Assembly (NCBI GenBank): GCA_041395725.1
Contig: JAWKZW010000001.1
Coordinates: 4,972,046 to 5,036,045, forward strand
DNA: 64,000 nucleotides
Direction: 5' to 3'
Source: Gammaproteobacteria bacterium
GTDB taxonomy: Bacteria > Pseudomonadota > Gammaproteobacteria > Pseudomonadales > Pseudohongiellaceae
The notes below the pieces were generated by a model that did not search any database, was not told where the DNA came from, and worked only from the letters and a program-made list of their open reading frames with translations. This document shows, one piece after another, positions 17,893 through 25,385 of this stretch (positions are counted from its first letter, which is position 1; each line of letters begins with the position of its first letter). Made by a program: the position numbers and the translations under genes.

Positions 17893-17912
17893 GGAAACTC
17901 TGATTGGTTACC
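17893..17912. repeat. Half-copy of dispersed repeat family A
   Basis: GGAAACTCTGATTGGTTACC aligns to the left half of the family consensus GGAGCCTCTGATTAATTACC with four differences. No matching second arm is present. It lies just upstream of the PAL-like gene, in the 236-bp space before the HerA-like gene's 3' end. Confidence 0.45.
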
Positions 17913-18095
17913 GTATCGTCCAGCAATACTGAAGCAGAGGTCAAACAGTGTAACAAAGCCCGGAGCCAGGACCAGGCTTTTTATTAGCGGAACCTGCCAC
18001 CGGTATCAGGCTAACGGCTGGCGCTGGAGACTGGCAGGTGCGGCATACTGTTCCGGCAAAGGGTGACCGCCTGCGCGGCGGCTCTGAAAGACGCA

Positions 18096-19595
18096 CTAAC
18101 GGCCCTTGAAAATCGAGCCAAGAATACCCCGCGCCAGGGAACGCCCTGCCCGACTGCCGATGCTGCGCACCATACTTTTAGCAAAAGCCTCCATCAGACC
18201 CTGTCTTTGCCGGCCACGGGCGACCGGTCTGGGCGTGCCCAGCTTCCTGGAGCGGACCTGACGATGCTGATCGGCCTCCCGGGCTGCTTCTTCGGCACGC
18301 TGCTGCAGCAATTCGAAGGCAGAACTGCGATCGAACGACTCCTCATAAACTCCCAGGCAGGGACTGTCGGCAATAACCGCCTGTCTCTCGGCCCTGGTGG
18401 CCGGCCCGATCCTGGACACCGGCGGCTTGATAAAAGTGCGCTCTACCACGGACGGCGCGCCATTGCCTTGCAGCGTGGAAACCAGCGCCTCCCCCACTCC
18501 CAGCTCGCTGATCGCCTGCCGAACCGAAAACCCCGGATTGGCACGAAAAGTTTCCGCCGCAACCCGCACCGCTTTCTGCTCCCGAGGCGTATAGGCCCGC
18601 AGGGCGTGCTGGAAGCGATTCGCCAGTTGCGCCAGCACCCGATCCGGCACATCACCCGGGCTCTGCGTAATGAAATACACCCCTACGCCCTTGGAACGAA
18701 TCAGCCGCACGACCTGCTCGACTTTATCCACCAGGGCCGCGGGCGCGTTCTTGAACATCAGGTGTGCCTCATCAAAAAACAGCACCAGCCTGGGTTTCTC
18801 CGGATCACCGATCTCCGGCAGATTCTCAAACAGCTCGGACAGGAGCCACAACAGAACCGTCCCATAGACATCCGGTTCCTGGTAAAGCTTGTCAGCCACC
18901 AGCACGTTGACATAGCCCCTGCCCTCTGCGTCCCGGCGCATCAGATCGCCGAGGTCCAGCATCGGCTCCCCAAAAAAGTGTTTGGCGCCACTGCGTTCCA
19001 GCATCAGCAGACGTCGCTGAATCGCCCCGATGGACGCGGCCGACACATTGCCATAAAGCGTACGAAGTTCGGCGGCGCGCTCACCCACATGCTGCAGCAT
19101 GGACCGCAGATCTTTGAGATCCAGCAACAACAGGCCCTGATCGTCGGCAACGGCGAAGGCGATATTCAGGATGCCTTCCTGGGTATCATTGAGGTTAAGC
19201 AGACGGGCCAGCAGCAGCGGACCCATATCGGTGATTGTCGCCCGCACCGGATGGCCTGCCTTGCCATACACATCCCAGAAGATGGTCGGGCAACCCTGCC
19301 ATGCGTCGGTGGGCAAACCAAGCAGTTCGAGCCGCTCGGTGATCTTTGGATGCACCTTACCGGGCTGGCTGATGCCTGATACATCGCCCTTCACGTCACA
19401 GAGAAAAACCGGCACCCCCTGGTTGGAAAAGCTTTCCGCCAGGGCCTGCAGGGTCACCGTTTTGCCGGTGCCGGTAGCGCCGGCTATCAGGCCATGCCGG
19501 TTGGCCCGCTTCAGATTGAGCTGGATTGCCCTGACCGCCGCCTGGTCTGGGTCAGAGGATTTCACATAACCGATATCGATAGTCTGCTGGCTCAT
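18096..19595 (-). CDS. HerA-like ATPase, DUF853 (YjgR) family
   Basis: 499 residues. The start at 19595 is chosen so the protein opens MSQQTIDIGYVKSS as in the family; the frame upstream overlaps the divergent M20 gene. Walker A is GATGTGKT and Walker B is RLVLFFDEAHLMF, with VYFITQSPGDVPDRVLAQLANR as the sensor and arginine-finger region. These are FtsK/HerA-superfamily ATPases, like E. coli YjgR, with no assigned process; nucleic-acid translocation is inferred from the superfamily. The C-terminus is basic and low-complexity (RGRQRQGLMEAFAKSMVRS). No nuclease partner (NurA) is adjacent. Confidence 0.9.
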   Translation of the reverse strand: MSQQTIDIGYVKSSDPDQAAVRAIQLNLKRANRHGLIAGATGTGKTVTLQALAESFSNQGVPVFLCDVKGDVSGISQPGKVHPKITERLELLGLPTDAWQGCPTIFWDVYGKAGHPVRATITDMGPLLLARLLNLNDTQEGILNIAFAVADDQGLLLLDLKDLRSMLQHVGERAAELRTLYGNVSAASIGAIQRRLLMLERSGAKHFFGEPMLDLGDLMRRDAEGRGYVNVLVADKLYQEPDVYGTVLLWLLSELFENLPEIGDPEKPRLVLFFDEAHLMFKNAPAALVDKVEQVVRLIRSKGVGVYFITQSPGDVPDRVLAQLANRFQHALRAYTPREQKAVRVAAETFRANPGFSVRQAISELGVGEALVSTLQGNGAPSVVERTFIKPPVSRIGPATRAERQAVIADSPCLGVYEESFDRSSAFELLQQRAEEAAREADQHRQVRSRKLGTPRPVARGRQRQGLMEAFAKSMVRSIGSRAGRSLARGILGSIFKGR

Positions 19596-19704
19596 TGGTT
19601 CTTCGTTCTCCGCGACTGACAGGCTGCGCTTCCGGATTTGCACTGGTCTGCTGATATCCGGCAGAATTGGCGCTCCGCTCCGGGCAATTATACAGGCAAT
19701 ACTC

Positions 19705-21009
19705 ATGCGCAAGTTGAAAATACCCCATGCTCTGCTGGTGCTGTTGACCAGCTGGTCCCTCGGCAGTTTTGCTCAGCCAGATAGTGTTGAGCAGGCAATG
19801 ATCGCCTACATCGACAACACCAATGACGCCGCGGAACAACTGCTGATAGACAGCATCAACATCAACAGCGGCACCATGAACTTCGACGGTGTGCGGCAGG
19901 TGGGGCAACTGTTTCAAACGGAGTTCGAAGCCCTGGGGTTCGACGTCCGCTGGGAAGACGGCGCGCCATTCGGGCGGGCGGGTCACCTGATTGCCGAACA
20001 CCATGGTGGCGGTGAAGGACCGAAGCTGCTGCTGATCGGCCACCTGGATACGGTATTCGAACCCGACAGTCCATTTCAGACTTTCACCCGGATTGATGCC
20101 GACCATGCCACCGGCCCCGGCATAGCCGACATGAAAGGTGGCATCGTCATTATTCTGCAGGCCTTGGGAGCCCTGCGGGAAACCGACGCGCTGGCACCGA
20201 TGGAAATCCTGGTGGTGCTGACCGGCGATGAGGAACTGAGCGGCGACCCGCTGACCTTGAGCAAAAAGGCACTTATCGACGGGGCCGAGTGGGCGGATTT
20301 CGCTCTGGGCTTTGAAAACGGCGACGGCAACCCGGCCACCGCCAATATCTCCCGGCGTGGATCCTCCGGCTGGACACTGGAGGTGACTGGCACACCCGCC
20401 CATTCTTCCCAGGTATTCCGGGAAGACATCGGCCCCGGTGCCATTTATGAAACGGCCCGGATTCTCACCCTGTTCCTGCAGAACCTGCAGCAGGAAGAAA
20501 ACCTGACTTTCAATCCCGGCCGCATTATCGGCGGCACGGATATAAGCTTCGATGACGGCAGCAGCAGCGGGACCGCCTTCGGCAAGAACAACGTGGTCGC
20601 CGAGTATGCCCGGGTAACCGGTGACCTGCGCGCCGTGTCGCTGGAGCAGCTGGAGCGGGCACGGGCTACCATGCGCGCCATCGTGGCGGACAACTTCCCC
20701 CATACCAGCGCGACTATCAGCTTCAGCGACGGTTATCCGCCCCTGGCGCCGACCGACGGCAACGCATTGCTGCTGGATGTTTACAGCCGGGTGAGTCTCG
20801 ATCTGGGACTGGGATCAGTGGCAGCCGTCAATCCGCGGATGGCCGGCGCGGCGGATGTATCGTTCACCGCCGGACTGGTAGAGCGGGCAATCGACGGGCT
20901 TGGCATGAGCGGCTCAGCCGGACACACGGTCAATGAAACCGGCCAGCTGTCAGCCCTGCCGAATCAGTCGAAACGGGCGGCACTGCTGCTCTACCGCCTT
21001 TATCAGTAA
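19705..21009 (+). CDS. M20-family zinc metallopeptidase, exported
   Basis: 434 residues with a signal peptide (about 1-23, ending GSFAQ). It is a two-zinc peptidase of the glutamate carboxypeptidase/CPG2 type: His113 and Asp115 in IGHLDTV, bridging Asp142 in GPGIADMKGG, catalytic Glu176 and ligand Glu177 in TGDEELSG, FENGDG as the next ligand region, and a C-terminal His in SAGHTVNE. The insert containing TGTPAHSSQVF is the dimerisation domain. It likely removes C-terminal residues from small peptides or folate-like substrates in the periplasm. It is divergent from the HerA-like gene and ends 27 bp before a convergent metallo-beta-lactamase-fold gene. Confidence 0.93.
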   Translation: MRKLKIPHALLVLLTSWSLGSFAQPDSVEQAMIAYIDNTNDAAEQLLIDSININSGTMNFDGVRQVGQLFQTEFEALGFDVRWEDGAPFGRAGHLIAEHHGGGEGPKLLLIGHLDTVFEPDSPFQTFTRIDADHATGPGIADMKGGIVIILQALGALRETDALAPMEILVVLTGDEELSGDPLTLSKKALIDGAEWADFALGFENGDGNPATANISRRGSSGWTLEVTGTPAHSSQVFREDIGPGAIYETARILTLFLQNLQQEENLTFNPGRIIGGTDISFDDGSSSGTAFGKNNVVAEYARVTGDLRAVSLEQLERARATMRAIVADNFPHTSATISFSDGYPPLAPTDGNALLLDVYSRVSLDLGLGSVAAVNPRMAGAADVSFTAGLVERAIDGLGMSGSAGHTVNETGQLSALPNQSKRAALLLYRLYQ

Positions 21010-21035
21010 GCGGTAAGCAGTCAGTCGCCGGTTTT

Positions 21036-21974
21036 TCAGTCAGTGTACTCAGCGTAGGCCCGCTGCAGCCAGTCGGCGGTACTGTCGTTAGCCGGCGCGT
21101 AACCGGCAGCCGGTGCACTGTCCAGCATTTGCTGCGGCGTCAGCCCCTGCACTTTGGCACGCACCAGATTGCCGCGGATCACCACCAGCATATCGCGAAA
21201 CGCGCGCAGGTCGGCGCGACTCGATAACTGGCCATGGCCGGGAATCAGAATCGTGTCGTCGTTAATGACCCCGTCAATTTTCCACAGAGCATCGATCATA
21301 CCGTCCAGCGTGCCACCGTTGGCCTGATCGATAAACGGCAGACCGTAGCGTACGAACATGTCACCGGTGTGCATGATGTTGCTGTCTCGAAAATAGACCT
21401 GCACGTCCCCGTCGGTGTGACCGTCACCGGTGTTAAGCAGGTCGACGGCGTTGCCGTTGAAATAGAAGCGCATCGCGTCGAAAAAGGTGATTGTGGGCAA
21501 CCCCACCGGGTCATAGGGTTCCTGCACCCGGCCGCTGGCCAGCACCTGGGTGGCCTCCATACGCCGGCGGGCGTTGTCCTGTGCAACTATATAAGCACCA
21601 GCACGACCGAAATTTTCGTTACCGTCAGTGTGGTCGTAGTGGAAATGGGTATTGACGACGAATGCCACCTCGCGGTCGCTCAGCCCGGCGATGGCGTTAA
21701 CTATCTTGTCAGTCAGGGGAGCGAATTGATCGTCGACAAGAAAGACACCGTCATCACCAACAGAGACGCCGATATTGCCGCCACTGCCCTGCAGCATGTA
21801 GACCCCGTCCCGCACTGGTGTCACGGTAATCTGCACCGCATCGAAATCCTGGGCCTGTCCCGCAACCGGCGCCAGGCACAGGACCATCGGCAGGATACCC
21901 AGGCGCAGTCTCCAGCGCTGGAACACGGTCCGGGTGAGGCTGGAAACAGCTTTCATACTGTTATTATTTTTCAT
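21036..21974 (-). CDS. Exported metallo-beta-lactamase-fold hydrolase
   Basis: 312 residues. The ATG at 21974 is preceded by GGAG 6 nt upstream and gives a leader with a hydrophobic signal (GILPMVLCLAPVAGQAQ). The metal motif HxHxDH is at His110, His112, Asp114 and His115 (NTHFHYDHTDG), with GDGHTDGDVQVYF and ILIPGHGQLS supplying later ligands. It belongs to the broad MBL-fold hydrolase group that includes class B-like and lactonase-like enzymes, and is not an evident antibiotic-resistance enzyme. Substrate unknown. It is divergent from the MaoC gene. Confidence 0.88.
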   Translation of the reverse strand: MKNNNSMKAVSSLTRTVFQRWRLRLGILPMVLCLAPVAGQAQDFDAVQITVTPVRDGVYMLQGSGGNIGVSVGDDGVFLVDDQFAPLTDKIVNAIAGLSDREVAFVVNTHFHYDHTDGNENFGRAGAYIVAQDNARRRMEATQVLASGRVQEPYDPVGLPTITFFDAMRFYFNGNAVDLLNTGDGHTDGDVQVYFRDSNIMHTGDMFVRYGLPFIDQANGGTLDGMIDALWKIDGVINDDTILIPGHGQLSSRADLRAFRDMLVVIRGNLVRAKVQGLTPQQMLDSAPAAGYAPANDSTADWLQRAYAEYTD

Positions 21975-22191
21975 AGAGTACTCCAATGGCTTGGTTGAAC
22001 CGCCTCCTACTCTAGCCCGAGCCTGCGCAAAGGAACAGTTTAAATTTCCAGCCGGGGTTGCACACCCGCCAGCCTGGCCAGGCCCGGCTGGTGTCCGCTC
22101 TCCACTGATCAACTTGCGTGTCAGTGTTCATGCTTGGGGCTCAAGACTGAACCGGTTGAGGAGCAAGCCGATTCAAACCAGGGAAATCGAC

Positions 22192-22647
22192 GTGAATAAA
22201 AAGACTTTTTTTGAGGATTTCGAAGTTGGCTCCACTGACGAGTTCGGCCACTACACGGTGACGCGGGATGAAATCATCGCATTTGCCAGTCGCTATGATC
22301 CGCAACCTTTCCATCTGTCCGAGGAAGCCGGCAGGGCAACCCACTTCGGCGGCCTCTGTGCCTCAGGCTGGCAGACCGGCGCCATGGCCATGCGTATGAT
22401 AGTGGACAACATGCCGCCTGAGGGTTCCGGGTCATTAGGCTCTCCCGGCCTCGATGAGCTACGTTGGCTGAAGCCTGTATTCCCCGGTGACACCCTGCGA
22501 ATCAAAAGCACCGTACTTGACCGCAGGGAATCCCGCTCAAGACCGGATATGGGGCTGCTGTTCCTGGAGAACCAGGTAATCAACCAGCACGATGAGGTCG
22601 TAATGAGCTTCAAGCCAACCGTGATGTACCGACGCCGGCAGGGCTAA
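22192..22647 (+). CDS. MaoC-like hotdog-fold dehydratase
   Basis: 151 residues. The GTG at 22192 has AGGGA 7 nt upstream and gives a normal family N-terminus (MNKKTFFEDFEVGSTDEFGHYTVTRDEII). The (R)-specific hydratase motif is FASRYDPQPFHL, where the Asp and His are the catalytic pair, followed by GGLCASGWQTGAMAMRM. MaoC-like enzymes hydrate trans-2-enoyl-CoA or dehydrate 3-hydroxyacyl-CoA. The fatty-acid or polyketide context is absent, so the substrate is open. Confidence 0.9.
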   Translation: MNKKTFFEDFEVGSTDEFGHYTVTRDEIIAFASRYDPQPFHLSEEAGRATHFGGLCASGWQTGAMAMRMIVDNMPPEGSGSLGSPGLDELRWLKPVFPGDTLRIKSTVLDRRESRSRPDMGLLFLENQVINQHDEVVMSFKPTVMYRRRQG

Positions 22648-22819
22648 ACTGAACTGATAGTCCATGGCCTTTTTAACCCGAAGTCTCGGCAGTTCTCTCA
22701 GCCATTCAATTGATTGATAGTTTGAGGCAAGTTGGTATAGTCCTGACCATACCTGTTTACCAAGGGTAAACAGCTGCGTTCACCTGACACACTGCAGATT
22801 TCGAACCTGAGGATCAAAA

Positions 22820-23203
22820 ATGTTCAGCCATATTATGCTCGGCGCCAACGATGTCGAGAAATCCAAGGCCTTCTACGATGCCACGCTGGGCGCACTGGGC
22901 CACAAGCCAGGGGTGATTGATGAGAAGGGACGCTGTTTTTACCTGACCGAAGCGGGGATTTTTGCCCTCACCCGCCCACTCAACGGGGAACCTGCCTGTC
23001 ACGGTAATGGCAGCACCATCGGATTCAGTGCCGCCAGCACTGAAGCAGCCGATGCCTGGCATGCCGCGGGCCTGGCCAACGGCGGAACCACCTGCGAGGA
23101 TCCGCCGGGCATCAGGGAAGGCAGAACCGGCAAACTGTATCTGGCCTACCTGCGCGACCCGGACGGCAACAAGCTCTGCGCCCTGCATCGGATCAAGGGC
23201 TGA
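22820..23203 (+). CDS. VOC-family (glyoxalase/bleomycin-resistance fold) protein
   Basis: 127 residues with two beta-alpha-beta-beta-beta modules. The N-terminus MFSHIMLGANDVEKSKAFYDATLGALGHKP and the C-terminal YLRDPDGNKLCALH are family hallmarks, with the metal-binding-type residues His (SHIML) and, at the end, CALH in place of the usual Glu ligand. Reaction unknown; members range from glyoxalases to dioxygenases and binding proteins. A promoter-like space of 172 bp separates it from the MaoC gene. Confidence 0.88.
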   Translation: MFSHIMLGANDVEKSKAFYDATLGALGHKPGVIDEKGRCFYLTEAGIFALTRPLNGEPACHGNGSTIGFSAASTEAADAWHAAGLANGGTTCEDPPGIREGRTGKLYLAYLRDPDGNKLCALHRIKG

Positions 23204-23319
23204 ACCAGATCAAGCATTCCCTCCTGGCCAGAAAACGCCCCAGTGCCGGACACTGTCTGGTACTGGCCGCTACGCTGGCTCTGAGCCGCTGTGCTGCCCC
23301 GCTACCCGAAGGCACGGAC

Positions 23320-23559
23320 ATGATCACCTGGTACGCGGTGAATCCCGGTGGCACACTGCGCATCGTTCTCTACGATCTGGTGTGCGATCGGCAATGCGCC
23401 AACCTCAGGCTCTCCAGTCGCCAGGAGACCGCCATTGAAACCTGTGCAGACGCGGAGGGGGTTGCCAGTGTGCGGTATCGCCCCCACGGCTATGCCAGCC
23501 GGGTAGAAGGCTGGACTTACAACTCTGTCAGACGCAACCAGCGCGTCTACATACAGTAG
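23320..23559 (+). CDS. Small hypothetical protein, possibly a lipoprotein with an earlier non-ATG start
   Basis: From the ATG at 23320 the product is 79 residues (TLRIVLYDLVCDRQCANLRLSSRQ...). The frame stays open upstream to at least 23200 and there encodes a signal-like sequence: basic LARKRPSAGH, hydrophobic CLVLAATLAL, then SRCAAP. That looks like a secretion or lipoprotein leader, but the stretch contains no ATG, GTG or TTG. A CTG at 23200, overlapping the VOC stop codon as CTGA, is the most suggestive start. A frameshift or sequence error is another explanation. Function unknown. Confidence 0.5.
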   Translation: MITWYAVNPGGTLRIVLYDLVCDRQCANLRLSSRQETAIETCADAEGVASVRYRPHGYASRVEGWTYNSVRRNQRVYIQ

Positions 23560-23596
23560 ATTCCAATATCCCTTCAACCCTGCTAGAGTCCCCGAC

Positions 23597-25354
23597 ATGC
23601 AGACTCCTACCTCCACACTGCTCCGCAAAGCCGCCGTTTTTCTAGCACCGTACAAGAAGCAGATGGCCCTGGCCCTGCTGGCGCTGGTGGTGACATCCGG
23701 ACTGACCCTGGGCCTGGTGCAGTATGTGCGTATTATCGTGGATACCGGGTTCGCAGCCGGCTCAACAAGCTCTCTCAACACGGCGGTGGCCGGCTTCATC
23801 ATTGTGGCGATCCTGCAGGCAGTGGGCACGTTCACCCGCTTCTACTGGGTATCCTGGCTGGGCGAGCGGGTTACCGCCGATATCCGTAAAGCAGTGTTCA
23901 ACCACATCATCGATCTCCACCCGGGGTATTTCGAAGCCAACCTCAGTGGTGAAATTTCTTCCCGCATCACCACCGACACCACGCTGATTCAATCGGTGAT
24001 TGGCTCCTCTGCCTCCATCGCCCTGCGCAATCTCCTGATGCTGATCGGCGGCGTGGCCTTGCTGTTTATTACCAATCCCCGGCTGACCAGCGTGGTACTC
24101 GTCTGCATTCCATTGGTAGTGGGCCCGATTCTCTATTTTGGCCGCAAGGTGCGGCGCCTTTCCCGCAGCAGCCAGGACGAGGTTGCCAATGTCGGGGCCT
24201 ACGTGGGCGAAAGTATTCTGCAGATAAAGACCGTGCAGGCCTTCAATCATCAGCAGCATGACGACCGCCTGTTCAGTGAACACGTGGAGAAAGCCTTTGT
24301 AGTAGCGAAAAGTCGTATCTGGATGCGCTCGGTGCTGATAGCCATGGTCACCACCCTGGTATTCGGTGCTCTCGGCGCCATGATCTGGGTAGGCGGGCAG
24401 GATGTCATCAGCGGCCGCATGTCCGCCGGTGAGTTGACGGCGTTCGTCGCCTATGCCGTGCTGGTGGCTGCCGCCGTGGGCGCCATCAGCCAGGTGATCA
24501 GCGAACTGCAGCGGGCCGCCGGCGCCCTGGAACGGTTGATGGAGTTACTGGAAGCCGAGAACGAAATCACCGCGCCGGAACATCCGCAGCATCTGGCTGA
24601 TGATTTCAAAGGCCTGCTGGAAGTCGACGCCGTGCGCTTCTGCTACCCGACCCGACCCGATACCCCGGCCCTCGACGAAGTCACCCTGACTATCAACCCC
24701 GCTGAAAGCGTCGCGCTGGTAGGCCCGTCCGGGGCCGGCAAATCCACTCTGTTCGACCTGATCCTGCGCTTCTATGATCCGCAAGTCGGCAGCATTCGCC
24801 TTGACGGCATCAATATAAGAGACCTGGATCCTGTGGAGCTGCGCCGCCATATTGCCATCGTTTCCCAGCAACCGACCATGTTTACCGGTAATGTTTGGGA
24901 CAATATCCGCTACGGCAGACCGGACGCCACAAATGAAGAGGTCTATGCCGCCGCCGAGGCAGCCTTTGCCGATGACTTCATCCGCAAACTGCCGGAGGGG
25001 TATGACAGCCATCTGGGAGAATCCGGCATTCGCCTGTCCGGTGGACAGCGGCAGCGCATTGCCATCGCCAGGGCAATCCTCAAAGATCCCGAGATCCTGC
25101 TGCTGGACGAGGCCACCAGCGCACTGGATGCCGAAAGTGAACGGAAGGTTCAGATGGCCCTGGAGAAGTTGATGGCGAATCGCACCTCACTGGTCATCGC
25201 CCACCGACTGGCCACGGTCATGAATGTCGATCGTATTGTAGTGATGGACAGCGGCAGAGTGATCGACCAGGGCAGTCACCGGGAACTGCTGGCAAGCTGC
25301 CCTCTCTACGCCAAGCTGGCCCGCCTGCAATTCTCCGAAGGCCGCGCCGCCTGA
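23597..25354 (+). CDS. ABC exporter half-transporter (MsbA-like, permease fused to ATPase)
   Basis: 585 residues. About residues 1-320 carry six transmembrane helices (ALALLALVVTSGLTLGL, NTAVAGFIIVAILQAV, LLMLIGGVALLFI, LTSVVLVCIPLVVGPIL and two later), typical of the type IV exporter fold, with intracellular loops (FNHIIDLHPGYFEANLSGEISSRI). The nucleotide-binding domain has Walker A GPSGAGKST, Q-loop VSQQPTMFTGNVWDNIRYG, signature LSGGQRQRIAIARA, Walker B ILLLDEATSALD and H-loop VIAHRL. It works as a homodimer or a heterodimer; no second half-gene is adjacent. Lipid, peptide and drug substrates are all possible. Confidence 0.93.
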   Translation: MQTPTSTLLRKAAVFLAPYKKQMALALLALVVTSGLTLGLVQYVRIIVDTGFAAGSTSSLNTAVAGFIIVAILQAVGTFTRFYWVSWLGERVTADIRKAVFNHIIDLHPGYFEANLSGEISSRITTDTTLIQSVIGSSASIALRNLLMLIGGVALLFITNPRLTSVVLVCIPLVVGPILYFGRKVRRLSRSSQDEVANVGAYVGESILQIKTVQAFNHQQHDDRLFSEHVEKAFVVAKSRIWMRSVLIAMVTTLVFGALGAMIWVGGQDVISGRMSAGELTAFVAYAVLVAAAVGAISQVISELQRAAGALERLMELLEAENEITAPEHPQHLADDFKGLLEVDAVRFCYPTRPDTPALDEVTLTINPAESVALVGPSGAGKSTLFDLILRFYDPQVGSIRLDGINIRDLDPVELRRHIAIVSQQPTMFTGNVWDNIRYGRPDATNEEVYAAAEAAFADDFIRKLPEGYDSHLGESGIRLSGGQRQRIAIARAILKDPEILLLDEATSALDAESERKVQMALEKLMANRTSLVIAHRLATVMNVDRIVVMDSGRVIDQGSHRELLASCPLYAKLARLQFSEGRAA

Positions 25355-25385
25355 GGCTGCAATCAAGCGGCATGCAGCGCTGGTT

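Noticed and set aside
18063..19379. 438-codon frame antisense to the HerA-like gene
   Set aside because: Composition (many His, Arg, Gln, Pro) is that of an antisense shadow, and the opposite frame has clear Walker motifs.
21036..21974. Class B beta-lactamase resistance gene
   Set aside because: It has the HxHxDH motif of the whole fold, but no subclass B signature I can recognise; function is left open.
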